Shown: one piece after another, positions 17,379 through 26,978 of the stretch
Position numbering within the stretch: position 1 is the first letter of the stretch
How the letters are laid out: every line of letters starts with the position of its first letter
Assembly: GCA_005888755.1 (NCBI GenBank)
Contig: VBBQ01000011.1
Coordinates: 1 to 56,680 of the forward strand
Direction: 5' to 3'
Length of the DNA stretch: 56,680 nt
From: Candidatus Bathyarchaeota archaeon
Lineage (GTDB): Archaea > Thermoproteota > Bathyarchaeia > 40CM-2-53-6
Made by a program: the position numbers and the translations under genes
Notes under the pieces: generated by a model
The model's input: the letters and a program-made list of their open reading frames with translations, nothing else
The model's database searches: none
Told to the model about the DNA's origin: nothing

Positions 17379-18305
17379 ATGATGTCCCTACCATCAACGT
17401 TCCATCTATCTCCCGACGTGGCAGCCGAAACAGGAATCCATATCGGAGATGGCGGACTCTCCATCAAGAGAGGAGGACCCCACGGCTCTTATCAATATGA
17501 AGTAACTGGACACGCACTCGAAGATCAGCTCTATCTGATCGGCACGGTAATGCCCACAATCTCCGCCGCCTACCACCTTCAAAGACCTGGGCTCTACATC
17601 AACCCTGAACAGACCTGGATCTCCCTGAGATATCAAAGCAAAGCCGTCGCACTCTTCAAGCATGAAACACTGGGACTTCCTAATGGACGGAAAACAAACC
17701 TCTCAATACCCACAGTGATTCGCAAAGATTCCGGTTTGATGAAGCATCTTGGAAGGGAACTGCTTGCCACCGATGGCCTCCTCGGATATTACAACGCTTT
17801 TCGGAATGGCCTTCACAAATACCCTAGGATTCAACTTAGAATGGCAGCTGGCCAAGTAATTGGAGAATTCGCGACGTTCTTGAGAGAGGAGCTCGGCATT
17901 TCGTCTTTGCTAAGAACTGAGGTAGTGACTCACGACGGATGGGGCATCCGTCACCAACACATCCTGCAGATTAGCCGGTCTGAGGACATCGATATCTGGA
18001 GCCGAGAAATCGGTTTCTCGAACCCCTCACATATTTCACGCATGATGGTCTTCGAATCTCTCGGAGAATGCACACCTCGAACAAGCATTGTGGATCGCTT
18101 GTCCTTCCTTTGTGGTCGCTCGTCGAGGCTCATAAGGTCCGGGCCGATTGCCCGTTTTGATCTGGTTTCGCTTGTTGAGAAGATGAGACAAAGATTTGGC
18201 TTCCCGCAGGCAAGAGGGGAAGACATCCTTCAGGGGGTCGATGACGTGAACCAACGTCTGAAGTTGGCTCTGGGTCGTATGCTTCCAAGGCTAGTTGATC
18301 CTTGA
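17379..18305 (+). CDS. Free-standing LAGLIDADG-type homing endonuclease-like protein
   Basis: The 308-residue protein shows the two-part layout of LAGLIDADG endonucleases. The first motif is AAETGIHIGDGGL near residue 15. The second is LLATDGLLGYYN near residue 130, followed by YPRIQLRMAAGQVIGEF and FLREELGI, as is usual after the second motif. Both catalytic acidic positions (GDG, TDG) are kept. It is not inside an intein or a visible intron. It stands 346 bases from the tRNA-Ala gene and is followed by a strong hairpin. It could be an active nuclease, a maturase or a domesticated regulator. Confidence 0.65.
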   Translation: MMSLPSTFHLSPDVAAETGIHIGDGGLSIKRGGPHGSYQYEVTGHALEDQLYLIGTVMPTISAAYHLQRPGLYINPEQTWISLRYQSKAVALFKHETLGLPNGRKTNLSIPTVIRKDSGLMKHLGRELLATDGLLGYYNAFRNGLHKYPRIQLRMAAGQVIGEFATFLREELGISSLLRTEVVTHDGWGIRHQHILQISRSEDIDIWSREIGFSNPSHISRMMVFESLGECTPRTSIVDRLSFLCGRSSRLIRSGPIARFDLVSLVEKMRQRFGFPQARGEDILQGVDDVNQRLKLALGRMLPRLVDP

Positions 18306-18723
18306 GGGGCCGCCGGCGGGATATTCGCGCCTATTCGAGGCGCTTCGAACCCGCCCCGCAGGCTCCATTTGCCAGGGTCCCTTCCGGGGACTCTTCAGGC
18401 CTGTACGCTACCAAGCTACGCTACGGCGGCCACGCGGGAGACCGGGTGGTAGTGAGGAATATGTAAGTTTGCAAGCTCATCTCGAGAGAATCTTGCACTG
18501 GTCCCGGCAACCCTTACCTGCGCGCCGTCCGCTTTGCGCGCCAAATGTTACATTAATACATTCATTTTTTCGAGGGAGGTTATGGGTTATTTCAATGAAC
18601 ATGACATTCCTCGGGTTCAAAACGCTCCGAGCCTGAGGGAGTGCATCGAGGGACGAGGCTTAGAATTCTGCAAAACCGCTATGAAATCCCTGACCGTCTA
18701 ACAGAGACTCTTAGATGTAGAAA
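18306..18723. other. Intergenic region with a strong hairpin, possible ncRNA
   Basis: This 418-base gap is GC-rich in its first half. It opens with the nested inverted repeat at 18315-18355 and contains further short complementary stretches up to about 18470. I tested for tRNA, SRP RNA and RNase P RNA landmarks and found none. The second half carries a possible TATA-like tract near 18550-18570. No ORF looks real. Confidence 0.35.
18315..18355 (+). repeat. Nested perfect hairpin after the LAGLIDADG gene
   Basis: An outer stem GGCGGG/CCCGCC (18315-18320 with 18350-18355) encloses an inner stem GCGCCT/AGGCGC closed by ATTCG. It begins nine bases after the stop at 18305. It lacks a T-run, so it is not a standard intrinsic terminator, but it may stabilise or end the transcript. 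Confidence 0.6.
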
Positions 18724-18981
18724 ATGGCAACCGCGAAAAATGAGCTTCTCCTGCTGAAGACCTTCAGGCTCGCCCTCCCTGCAGCCTTATTGGGGACCCT
18801 CCTTTGGACACTCGAATTCAGCGACTCCACGAGACAATGGGTCTACAATGGACTTGGCGCAAACGCCAACAACATTGTGTTCATAATTGGGCTGGTGCTC
18901 GTCGTGGGACTTTACTGGTTTATGGGCGTGTACGAGCGCAAGATCCTCTACGAGAACCGGCACACCAGACCGGCGTTCTAA
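18724..18981 (+). CDS. Small membrane protein, 85 aa
   Basis: The 85-residue protein has two hydrophobic helices, at about residues 13-30 and 48-68, and a basic C-terminal tail (YERKILYENRHTRPAF). No family was recognised. It starts at ATG 18724 and precedes the endonuclease IV gene by 131 bases on the same strand. The function is unknown. Confidence 0.6.
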   Translation: MATAKNELLLLKTFRLALPAALLGTLLWTLEFSDSTRQWVYNGLGANANNIVFIIGLVLVVGLYWFMGVYERKILYENRHTRPAF

Positions 18982-19112
18982 AACCAGCGGCAGAAACAGC
19001 CAACGCTTCCCCACCTACCTTATTTCAGTATCTAGATTCCCGGAACAGTTTTCACGGAGCCAAAGCTATCTACTACGAGACCCGCCAGCAAGCCAGCTGG
19101 TAAGACCCAGGC

Positions 19113-21083
19113 TTGAAGGTGGGAGTTCACGTATCCATTTCGGGATCAATCGATCAGGCCGTCGACCGGGCGAAAGAAGAGGGCTGCGACACATTCCAAG
19201 TGTTCACACGAAACCCTCGTGGTTGGAAATTTTCCGAGCTAGACCCCGTAGAGGTCAAGAGCTTCAAGGATAAACTAGCACAGTTCAACCTAGGGCCAGT
19301 CGTCGACCACATGCCCTATCTTCCCAACCTTTCCTGTCCGGAAGATGAGCTATACGAAAAATCCACAGCCACACTCTTAGCCGAAGTGGATCGTTGCGGG
19401 ACCCTGGGAATACCCTACCTCGTCATCCACTTGGGCAGCCACCTCGGGATGGGAAGAGATGTTGGATTGCAAAGAATCACCGATGCGCTGAACCTGGCTG
19501 TCAAGCGAGTCAAGAAGGATCCCTGGATACTCTTGGAGAACATGGCTGGACAGAGAAACAGTATGGGATCCAATTTCCCCGATGTCCGAGAGATCCTCGA
19601 CGGAGTGAAAAAGAAAGAACGACTAGGGATCTGCCTTGACACGTGCCTACCTCCTGGTTCGTTGGTATTCAGCAACGACGTGCCGACGCCAATTGAGCAA
19701 GTAAACCCACTCGACACTGTGCTAGGTTCAGACGGACGACCTGACCGAGTCGTTACTGTGTTGCGGCGACAATATTCCGGGAACCTTGTCTCAATCAAGC
19801 CGGAAGGATTGCCCTGGACACGGGTGACGTCTGAGCATCCCGTCCTATGTCTCAGACCAAATGGGTGGCGACACCTTGACTCGAAACCATGGAGGGTCAG
19901 ACTTGTCAGCCAGTCAACATGGGTCTACGCCCAAGAGGTCAAGCCAGGGTATTTTGTAGTCATGCCGAAGCTCGCATCCTCTGACACGACGCACGTAGAC
20001 TTTCGTCGATACATTGGGGCACTAACTCGACGGTTCCCCTTTCCCTCGGTCCTGCCACTCACATGTGCTTTTGCCGAGCTATTGGGACTCTACTTGGCTG
20101 AGGGCTTCACTTTCATGGGGCACAATGGTAGGGGAGACATTGGAAAAGTATACTTTGCATTTGGTCGGCACGAAACCACTCTCATAGATCGCGTCGAAAA
20201 CCTCGTTGAAGAGCTATTTTCCCTGAAAACTTGGATAGACGACAGCGGTACCGCAACGAAAGTATGCGTCGCCTCAAACATCTTGACCCGTTTTTTCAGG
20301 GACACCTTCGGGACCAAGGCCGTGACTAAGAAAATCCCACGCTTTATCCTGAGAGCACCTCCAGACTGCATCAAAGCATTCCTTCACGGATATCTACTGG
20401 GCGATGGGTGTATGGACCGACGAGGAATACGGTACGTTACCAGCTCAAAGACAGTTGCATACCAGTTGATACATCTCTTGGCTAAAATTGACATCCGCGG
20501 AACCATCTCCAACCATAAGCCTACTCAGGGCCTGATCGGAAGTAGGACTCTAATATCTCTCGGGTGGTATACAGTCCACGTGGGGCGCCATGAAGCGCTG
20601 AAACTGGGATTTGTCCATGAATTTCCCACAGCCTCCCCACGTCGAATCATAAGGGACACGTGGAACTTTTACGTGCCTGTGAGAGAAGTAAGAGTAGAAA
20701 CGTACAAAGGGATAGTCCACAATCTAACAACCGAGAATGGAACATTCACGGCTCCGTTCGTTGTCACGCACAACTGTCATGCCTACGCTGCGGGAATGGA
20801 TCTTCACACCGAAAAGGGCGTGAACCAGACTCTGGCAAGTTTCGACAAGGATATCGGGTTTGACAAGTTGAAAGTTGTCCATCTGAACGATTCCCGCGGT
20901 GGGCAAGGGTCAGGACTGGATCGCCACGAGCACATTGGCATGGGCTACATCGGGACGAAAGGGTTCAGGGCCATTCTGCACCACGAGACCATCAAGGATC
21001 TGCCCTGGATCTTGGAGACGCCGGAAGACGAACGGCGCGATGACAAGGGCAACTTGGAGACGGTTAGAAAGCTGGCCAAATGA
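19113..21083 (+). CDS. nfo: Endonuclease IV with an in-frame intein
   Basis: The 656-residue ORF is an endonuclease IV split by an intein. Residues 1-177 and 555-656 join to a 279-residue enzyme, the normal length, with VGVHVSISGS, VIHLGSH, LLENMAGQ and, after joining, GICLDTCHAYAAG, then VVHLNDS and RHEHIGMGYIG. Endonuclease IV cuts DNA 5' of abasic sites using three zinc ions; several of these motifs hold metal ligands. The start is TTG, chosen because MKVGVHVS is the usual N-terminus. The 3' end overlaps nth by 4 bases (ATGA), coupling abasic-site nuclease and glycosylase in one base-excision repair operon. Confidence 0.93.
   Translation: MKVGVHVSISGSIDQAVDRAKEEGCDTFQVFTRNPRGWKFSELDPVEVKSFKDKLAQFNLGPVVDHMPYLPNLSCPEDELYEKSTATLLAEVDRCGTLGIPYLVIHLGSHLGMGRDVGLQRITDALNLAVKRVKKDPWILLENMAGQRNSMGSNFPDVREILDGVKKKERLGICLDTCLPPGSLVFSNDVPTPIEQVNPLDTVLGSDGRPDRVVTVLRRQYSGNLVSIKPEGLPWTRVTSEHPVLCLRPNGWRHLDSKPWRVRLVSQSTWVYAQEVKPGYFVVMPKLASSDTTHVDFRRYIGALTRRFPFPSVLPLTCAFAELLGLYLAEGFTFMGHNGRGDIGKVYFAFGRHETTLIDRVENLVEELFSLKTWIDDSGTATKVCVASNILTRFFRDTFGTKAVTKKIPRFILRAPPDCIKAFLHGYLLGDGCMDRRGIRYVTSSKTVAYQLIHLLAKIDIRGTISNHKPTQGLIGSRTLISLGWYTVHVGRHEALKLGFVHEFPTASPRRIIRDTWNFYVPVREVRVETYKGIVHNLTTENGTFTAPFVVTHNCHAYAAGMDLHTEKGVNQTLASFDKDIGFDKLKVVHLNDSRGGQGSGLDRHEHIGMGYIGTKGFRAILHHETIKDLPWILETPEDERRDDKGNLETVRKLAK
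19644..20774 (+). mobile_element. Intein with LAGLIDADG endonuclease inside nfo (377 aa)
   Basis: The insert starts at Cys178 (CLPPGSLVFSND) and ends in VVTHN before a native Cys, the standard Cys1...His-Asn/Cys+1 chemistry. Block B is present as TSEHPV about 70 residues in. The middle holds two DOD endonuclease motifs, LLGLYLAEGF and LHGYLLGDGCM, with acidic residues intact. It splits the metal-site motif LDT/CHA, so splicing is needed for an active enzyme. The endonuclease appears intact and possibly mobile. Confidence 0.92.
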
Positions 21084-21820
21084 AACCACCGACTAATCTA
21101 CAATCAGCTGCTACGATTCGCAGAATCATCCAGGATGCGGCTGGAGCGGTCGAAAGGGCTAGGAAAGATGATCCAACAGCATTGCAGGAGATTAGCGATT
21201 CGACTGATGGTGACCCATTCAGAGTCTTGATCTCGACCGTACTGTCCCACCGAACGAGGGACCCCATGACAGCCCTAGCTTCATCCAGGCTCTTCGCCAG
21301 GTTCCCCAACGTCAAGAGCCTGGCCGCGGCAAATACCAGGACCGTCGCGCGACTCATCAAACCAGTAGGCTTCTACAATACAAAAGCGCGGACAGTCAAG
21401 AAGATCTCGAAGATTTTGCTCGCCAAGTATGGTGGCAAGGTACCTGAGAACATGGATCAGTTGCTCGAGCTCCCTTCAGTTGGACGGAAGACCGCTAACT
21501 GCGTCTTCGTCTACGGGTTCAAGACCCCCGCGATTCCAGTCGATACTCATGTTCATCGGATTTTCAATAGAATTGGGGTCGTCAAGACGAAGACGCCAGA
21601 GGAGACTGAGAAGGAACTTACCCGCCTCGCCGACCGGAAAGATTGGCTACCCCTAAACGAGGTCTTCGTAAAATTCGGCCAGCTAGTCTGCCGGCCTATC
21701 GGACCTCACTGTTCAGACTGTCCCCTCAACCATAAGTGCAACTATTACCGAACCGAGTATCTACCCTGCGTGAGGAAGCGTCCTCTAAGAAGGGCCGAGA
21801 AGGCAATATCTATCCAGTAA
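21080..21820 (+). CDS. nth: Endonuclease III (DNA glycosylase/AP lyase)
   Basis: The 246-residue protein has the HhH-GPD core LPSVGRKTAN with the catalytic Lys, followed by the catalytic Asp in VDTHVHRIFNR. The [4Fe-4S] cluster ligands are in CRPIGPHCSDCPLNHKC (CX6CX2CX5C). It removes oxidised pyrimidines and nicks the abasic site. The start ATG overlaps the nfo stop, and about 15 residues precede the usual domain. Its iron-sulfur cluster ties it to the SUF genes that follow, though no cotranscription is implied. The C-terminal tail after the cluster is basic. Confidence 0.92.
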   Translation: MKPPTNLQSAATIRRIIQDAAGAVERARKDDPTALQEISDSTDGDPFRVLISTVLSHRTRDPMTALASSRLFARFPNVKSLAAANTRTVARLIKPVGFYNTKARTVKKISKILLAKYGGKVPENMDQLLELPSVGRKTANCVFVYGFKTPAIPVDTHVHRIFNRIGVVKTKTPEETEKELTRLADRKDWLPLNEVFVKFGQLVCRPIGPHCSDCPLNHKCNYYRTEYLPCVRKRPLRRAEKAISIQ

Positions 21821-21895
21821 TCTTCCACAAGACTCAATCGGGAGAACGAAAGCCTTTAGGATTAACCTCCCCTTGCGGTCTTCCGCAGGGCGCTC

Positions 21896-21926
21896 ACGGG
21901 TTCACGAGCGCTGAGACGGAACCCGT
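21896..21926 (+). repeat. Inverted repeat upstream of sufB
   Basis: Eight-base arms ACGGGTTC (21896-21903) and GAACCCGT (21919-21926) are separated by 15 bases. A smaller hairpin TGCGG/CCGCA lies just before, near 21874-21887. Both are upstream of the sufB TATA box, so they more likely belong to the end of the nth transcript than to a sufB leader. Confidence 0.45.
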
Positions 21927-21944
21927 AAATAGCGAGCGGTCCAG

Positions 21945-21960
21945 TATAACATACGTCATA
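21945..21960 (+). promoter_or_regulatory. sufB promoter with TACGTCATA motif
   Basis: TATAACAT at 21945-21952 is the candidate TATA box, 25-32 bases before the sufB ATG, implying a very short leader. It runs straight into TACGTCATA (21952-21960). The same nine bases occur beside the TATA box of sufC, 9.4 kb away, where they are part of a 14-base palindrome. Confidence 0.5.
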
Positions 21961-21976
21961 AAGAGAGAAAGAAACG

Positions 21977-23377
21977 ATGGCTAACAAGAGTTACCTAGAC
22001 CTAGACTACGCAAAATATGATTTCAAGGATACTCAGAAGCCCATCTTCAAGTCCGAGAGAGGACTCTCTCGTGAGACCGTCGAGCAAATTTCTGATATGA
22101 AAAAGGAGCCTGAATGGATGAAGAAGTTCAGGCTACGAGCCTACGAACATTTCATCCAGAGGCCCATGCCCACCTGGGGCGGCAACCTTTCCCATATTGA
22201 CTTCAACGACATCTACTACTACCTAAAACCCACTGACAAGGTGGAGAAGAGCTGGGACGACGTTCCCGAGAAGATCAAGAAGACTTTCGACAGGCTAGGC
22301 ATACCTGAGGCCGAGAAGAAGTTCCTTGCAGGAGTAGGGGCCCAATACGAATCAGAGGTTGTCTATCACAGCCTCCTGAAACACTTGGAGGACAAGGGTG
22401 TAATCTTCTGCGACACCGATACCGCGCTCAAGCTTCACCCGGAGATTGTCAAGAAATATTTCGGAACAATAATTCCGCCTGAAGATAACAAGATGGCCGC
22501 GCTCAACAGCGCTGTCTGGAGCGGCGGCAGCTTCATCTACATCCCCCCAGGCGTCAAAGTCGAACTCCCACTACAGGCATACTTCAGAATCAACGCCGCA
22601 AACATGGGACAGTTCGAGAGAACCCTGATCATCGCAGACGACTACGCAGAGGTACAATACATCGAAGGCTGCACAGCCCCTGTATATTCCACCGATTCCC
22701 TCCACTCCGCAGTCGTCGAGATAATCGCAAAGAAGGGAGCCAAGGTCCGCTATACAACCCTACAGAACTGGTCATCTGATGTCTACAACCTCGTTACCAA
22801 GCGAGCCTATGCCTACGAGGACGCCAGCGTCGAATGGATCGATGCAAACGTCGGTAGCAAACTTACGATGAAGTATCCATCCGTCTACCTCGTCGGACCA
22901 AGAGCGAAAGCCGAGATAGTATCAGTAGCATTCGCCGGCAAAGACCGTCACCAAGACACCGGAGCCAAAGCAGTCCACCTCGCTCCGTACACCAGCTCGA
23001 GAATCACAGCAAAATCCGTTAGCAAAGACGGAGGACTAACCACCTACCGAGGACTAGTCCACGTAGCTAAGGGCGCAGTCGGAGTAAAATCGAGCGTTCG
23101 ATGCGACGCCCTACTAATGGACGCGCAATCAAAAACATCAACGTACCCCTACATGGAAGTAAACGAGGACGACGCGACAATAACCCACGAGGCAACAGTT
23201 GGACGGATCAACGAGGATCAACTGTTCTATCTAATGACTAGAGGTTTGACAGAGACACAAGCTCTCAGCATGATCGTCACTGGATTCATGGAACCCTTCA
23301 CTAGAGTACTCCCGATGGAGTACGCGGTTGAGTTCAACAGGCTTATCGAGATGGAAATGGAAGGCGCCGTCGGCTAG
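21977..23377 (+). CDS. sufB: SufB, Fe-S cluster scaffold protein
   Basis: The 466-residue protein is a full-length SufB. It contains [61 protein letters not shown] and the C-terminal [20 protein letters not shown] block, including the conserved Glu-His region. With SufC and SufD it forms the SufBC2D scaffold that assembles Fe-S clusters in the cytosol. The start is ATG. It leads a plus-strand group sufB-sufD-Rieske with gaps of 48 and 10 bases. Confidence 0.95.
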   Translation: MANKSYLDLDYAKYDFKDTQKPIFKSERGLSRETVEQISDMKKEPEWMKKFRLRAYEHFIQRPMPTWGGNLSHIDFNDIYYYLKPTDKVEKSWDDVPEKIKKTFDRLGIPEAEKKFLAGVGAQYESEVVYHSLLKHLEDKGVIFCDTDTALKLHPEIVKKYFGTIIPPEDNKMAALNSAVWSGGSFIYIPPGVKVELPLQAYFRINAANMGQFERTLIIADDYAEVQYIEGCTAPVYSTDSLHSAVVEIIAKKGAKVRYTTLQNWSSDVYNLVTKRAYAYEDASVEWIDANVGSKLTMKYPSVYLVGPRAKAEIVSVAFAGKDRHQDTGAKAVHLAPYTSSRITAKSVSKDGGLTTYRGLVHVAKGAVGVKSSVRCDALLMDAQSKTSTYPYMEVNEDDATITHEATVGRINEDQLFYLMTRGLTETQALSMIVTGFMEPFTRVLPMEYAVEFNRLIEMEMEGAVG

Positions 23378-23425
23378 ACCCCGAAGAGACCCAAACCTTC
23401 TAACAGGCCCAGCAATCTATACGGC

Positions 23426-24856
23426 ATGCTAGCCATGGGCAAATCCCTCGCCAGCCCCACAGAAAGCATGATCAAAGAAGTCTCCGCGTCCTTCTCCGAA
23501 CCACAAGAACTTAGTAAAGAGAGATTCGTCGCACTCGACTACTTCAACAAACTACCCCTCGAAAAATCCGTGCTCTACACAAAATATGTAGACATCCTAT
23601 CCGGGCTGACGCTCGATTCGTTCGAACCTGGCGTTCCCGCACACCTAAGATCGACACCTCACGAGATCGCTCACCTCGTCAAAGAGAAAGACGAACCGAC
23701 TCTATCTCTGCAAGTCGACTCTCAGATGGTCCGCACTGAGGTCCACGGGACCCTAGAGAAAGAGGGAATCATATTCTCAAACATACACTCAGCCCTCGCC
23801 AACAACCCAGAACTAGCCCGAAGCCACTTCACCAAAGCGATCCCCCCAGACGACGACAAGTTTGCAGCCCTAAACAACGCCTTCTTCACAGCCGGCACAT
23901 TCCTGTACGTTCCGAAAGGGCTCAACATCAAAATCCCCTTCCGAAACATCGTCCTACTCAAAACACGCCACCAAGCAGCCTTCACCCACAACATCATCAT
24001 AGCAGAAGAAAACAGCAAACTCAGCTTTCTGCAAGAAGCCTACTCAAAACTCGACCCCGGCCAACAGGGTCCCGCCATGTACAGCGAAGTCACCGAAGTC
24101 TATCTCGGCGAAGATGCCGAGGTCAACTTCGCCAGCCTACAAAACTTCGAAGCCGACGTACATTCCACCCTAAACAGGCGATGCGTCGGCCAGAAAGACT
24201 CTCGCATGAACTGGACTATAGGCCATATTGGTGGAGGGGTTACGCGCTCCAGAGTAGAGAGCGTAATGAACGGACCCGGTGCCACTGCGGAGGACGTCGA
24301 AATCGTGTTCGGTTCTGAAGCTTCGCGAGTTGACGCAGTTACTGATCTTACCCATAGATCCACGAACACGACCGGACATGTGCTAGCTCGTGGAGTGTTG
24401 AGAGATTCGGCCCGCACCATCTTCAAGGGCATGATACGAATCGAAGAAGGCGCCAAGAATTCGAACTCATACCTCGCAGAACACGCAATGATCTTCAGCA
24501 AAAAGGCAAGAGCCGACGCGATACCAGGTCTCGAGATTATGACCAACGAGGTAAAAGCCACTCACTCGGGATCAGTTAGCCAGGTGGATGAGGAGCAGAT
24601 TTTCTATCTGATGTCTCGAGGTTTGACTCAGAGCGAAGCCCAGAGGATGATCATCATCGGATTCCTGCATCCCGCCGTCCAACGCATACCCCTCAGAACA
24701 GTGAGAGCGGCGATACAGTACCTCATTGAAGAGAAGTGGCTGGGTAGGGGAGGACAAATCCCTCCAAGCCCGGAACAATTACCGGAATTCGAAGAAGAAC
24801 CGGAGAAAGAAAGCGTCTCGTCTGATCTCTTCGAGAGACACTACAAGTATCGGTAG
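23426..24856 (+). CDS. sufD: SufD-like Fe-S assembly protein
   Basis: The 476-residue SufB paralog has GTFLYVPKGLNIKIPFRNIV, the beta-helix core, and ATHSGSVSQVDEEQIFYLMS near the C-terminus. It lacks the SufB Cys motif (IEGC), which supports SufD. SufD pairs with SufB and helps hold iron. The N-terminal 100 residues are helical and end in the LSLQVDSQ region. The C-terminal tail is acidic (EFEEEPEKESVSSD). It is the second gene of the sufB group; the Rieske gene follows after 10 bases. Confidence 0.92.
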   Translation: MLAMGKSLASPTESMIKEVSASFSEPQELSKERFVALDYFNKLPLEKSVLYTKYVDILSGLTLDSFEPGVPAHLRSTPHEIAHLVKEKDEPTLSLQVDSQMVRTEVHGTLEKEGIIFSNIHSALANNPELARSHFTKAIPPDDDKFAALNNAFFTAGTFLYVPKGLNIKIPFRNIVLLKTRHQAAFTHNIIIAEENSKLSFLQEAYSKLDPGQQGPAMYSEVTEVYLGEDAEVNFASLQNFEADVHSTLNRRCVGQKDSRMNWTIGHIGGGVTRSRVESVMNGPGATAEDVEIVFGSEASRVDAVTDLTHRSTNTTGHVLARGVLRDSARTIFKGMIRIEEGAKNSNSYLAEHAMIFSKKARADAIPGLEIMTNEVKATHSGSVSQVDEEQIFYLMSRGLTQSEAQRMIIIGFLHPAVQRIPLRTVRAAIQYLIEEKWLGRGGQIPPSPEQLPEFEEEPEKESVSSDLFERHYKYR

Positions 24857-24866
24857 AGATTCTCTC

Positions 24867-25178
24867 TTGTCGACTTTCATCAAAGTATGCCCCGTTTCCG
24901 AGCTTCCCCCGGGGTCGATGAAAGGAATAGAGCACGATGGTAAACGGATCCTCGTCGTGAACTTGGACGGTACACTCTACGCTTGGGATGGAACCTGTAC
25001 TCATGAAGAGTACGACCTGTCCATGGGCTTTCTGACGGGAGACAGCGTTACTTGCGCGCTTCACCTGTCCCGGTTCAACCTGTTGACTGGAGAAGCCGTT
25101 AATCCACCCGCCGAAAAACCGCTGGGCAAGCATCAGGTGAAGATAGCTAATGGAGATATCTTAGTAGAAGTAGCATAA
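24867..25178 (+). CDS. Rieske-type [2Fe-2S] ferredoxin
   Basis: The 103-residue protein has the Rieske cluster motifs CTH at about residue 43 and CALH about 20 residues later, supplying two Cys and two His ligands. Its length fits small Rieske ferredoxins of the dioxygenase type or those encoded next to suf genes. A longer open frame reaches back inside sufD, but the start is taken as TTG 24867, just after the sufD stop, because the domain begins there (TFIKVCPVSELPPG). It probably serves in electron supply to cluster assembly or to an unlinked oxygenase. Confidence 0.85.
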   Translation: MSTFIKVCPVSELPPGSMKGIEHDGKRILVVNLDGTLYAWDGTCTHEEYDLSMGFLTGDSVTCALHLSRFNLLTGEAVNPPAEKPLGKHQVKIANGDILVEVA

Positions 25179-25318
25179 CGCTGGCAGCCTACGGTCTAAC
25201 CTTCTCACCAAAGGATTCTCTCTCACCTTCGATTCTTACCCTCCTACCGTGTTTCAGGTTACAGGGCCCTTTAGTCAACTCAGCCCGATTCCCACGTCAA
25301 TTACCGAACAGTTTCGAT

Positions 25319-26950
25319 GTGGACAGCCCAGAACGAGGCGAAAAAACGAGAGGGGCAGTATTTTTGATACAATTGAGACGATACGTCCTACTTCCATTCC
25401 TAGCGGCACTTCTGTTCGTTACAATGTTTGATTTTCCGGTACACGCGTTGAACGAGACGTACAGTTTGACGGCGTCAGTTGCGCGGTTGCAGGAGAGTAA
25501 CACGGCAAGGGATCTGCTAACACTAAACGTGTCTAATGCAAACACGTTCTCAAACTACGCTTTTACTTGGAATGTAAAGGATCCTAGTGGGACTGTCCAT
25601 CAGGCTACCAACGCAACTAATGCGCCTCACGCAGCGTCGTTTGTAGAGAGCGTCGCCTACCCTGGCAAATTCGGTTCGGGCACAAGCTTAGCATACGTCG
25701 GGGTTTACGCCGTGTGGGTTAATCAAACCCAACCTCTAATTGTAGGTTCAACGGGAGTAGCAAATGGCCAATTTCAGGTCGGTCTCACCGACAGTCTCAG
25801 CTACCAGCGGCTTCTTCCCGTCTCCATCAAGGCAGTCAATTATCAATCGAATGGGAACGTCACAATCAAAATCTCTGGCCTGAGCGGACTGGTAACTGGC
25901 TTTCCACTCAACAAGACTACCGATAATACCGGACTTCTCTCGTATAATTGGCCAATACCCGTCTCACTTCCGGTTGGTGACTACACTCTAACCCTGACCG
26001 GAATTCCAGTAAAAAGCCCGCCAGACATCCAGTCGTTCAGCGTCACAGCGACCAATGTGACAATTTCCTCACTGGTCATTAGTCGAAGCTTATTGCAGAC
26101 ATCTCAGACCGAAGATTTCCGTTTCTCGGCCTCATATCCGGGTGGTTCGCAGGTTAGGACAGGTTCTGTGAATCTGCGTCTAGTTGAAGCTGACGGCCAG
26201 ACATCGCACTATGTGACAATGGCTTACAGTTCTGGTCTGAACGCGTTTCATGGAACATTCCAGATCCCTTTGAGCAGCGAGGTCGGTCCTTGGGTCGCCA
26301 CTGTGGAGGTTAACAGCTTTGATGATGGCTATGGGAACAAAGGACCAATCTCAAGCGTTCTCAAGCCATTTACAGTATCGCCAGCGATTCTCGCTGTCTC
26401 CGCAATCACCAACGACAACAACTACACAATAGGAAACATTGTGGTGATCTATGCATCGGTGGTTACTCCTGGAGGGTACAATTTCACCAGCGGGACTGTC
26501 ACCGCCATCACATATCATTTGTCGAGCCAAATTGGTAGCCCACTACTATTGTTCTACGACCAAAGCCGGGGCAAGTGGGTTGGGAGCTATATTGTCAACT
26601 CAACCAACCCAGCGGGAATCTGGCAGATACAGGTCAACGCTTCCGACATCTACGGAAATATGGGGCAGGGATCCACCTCGACCCTGGTGACTGCGGCAGC
26701 ATCCCCGCCGCAAAGCTCTACTTTCAACTATCTTCTCATTGCGGCATTAGTTCTGATCGCCGCCCTCGCAATCATTGTTTCGTGGATTATCTATGGGCGG
26801 AAGAGAGTCTTGAGGAAGGTCTTGAAGGTGGATATCGAAGCGATACACGCGGAGGCAAAGAAGGTCGAGAACCAGGATTTCTTCAAGAAAGTACAGGAGC
26901 AATTGAAACAACAGAAAAGAGAGGCTGTGGACAGAAACAGCAGTGGGTAG
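25319..26950 (+). CDS. Secreted, membrane-anchored protein with Ig-like beta domains
   Basis: The 543-residue protein has an N-terminal signal or anchor helix (YVLLPFLAALLFVTMFDF), an extracellular part of about 430 residues, a C-terminal transmembrane helix (YLLIAALVLIAALAIIVSWI) and a basic cytosolic helix of about 50 residues. The outer part reads as several beta-sandwich domains with many N-glycosylation sequons (NVSN, NATNA). PVGDYTLTLTGIPV is typical of archaeal surface Ig-like domains. The start is GTG. It lies between the two suf blocks and is convergent with sufU, but nothing links it to Fe-S assembly. Confidence 0.7.
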   Translation: MDSPERGEKTRGAVFLIQLRRYVLLPFLAALLFVTMFDFPVHALNETYSLTASVARLQESNTARDLLTLNVSNANTFSNYAFTWNVKDPSGTVHQATNATNAPHAASFVESVAYPGKFGSGTSLAYVGVYAVWVNQTQPLIVGSTGVANGQFQVGLTDSLSYQRLLPVSIKAVNYQSNGNVTIKISGLSGLVTGFPLNKTTDNTGLLSYNWPIPVSLPVGDYTLTLTGIPVKSPPDIQSFSVTATNVTISSLVISRSLLQTSQTEDFRFSASYPGGSQVRTGSVNLRLVEADGQTSHYVTMAYSSGLNAFHGTFQIPLSSEVGPWVATVEVNSFDDGYGNKGPISSVLKPFTVSPAILAVSAITNDNNYTIGNIVVIYASVVTPGGYNFTSGTVTAITYHLSSQIGSPLLLFYDQSRGKWVGSYIVNSTNPAGIWQIQVNASDIYGNMGQGSTSTLVTAAASPPQSSTFNYLLIAALVLIAALAIIVSWIIYGRKRVLRKVLKVDIEAIHAEAKKVENQDFFKKVQEQLKQQKREAVDRNSSG

Positions 26951-26978
26951 ACGGATCGCGGGTCACTACTTTTCGTGA

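Noticed and set aside
18300-18480. Possible tRNA or SRP/RNase P RNA suggested by a TTCGAA loop and GC-rich stems
   Set aside because: The TTCGAA is not flanked by a T-stem and no acceptor stem or conserved RNA core could be found; only a hairpin is supported.
24726-24866. 47-residue N-terminal extension of the Rieske protein
   Set aside because: It lies inside sufD and is low-complexity and basic; the Rieske fold begins at TTG 24867.
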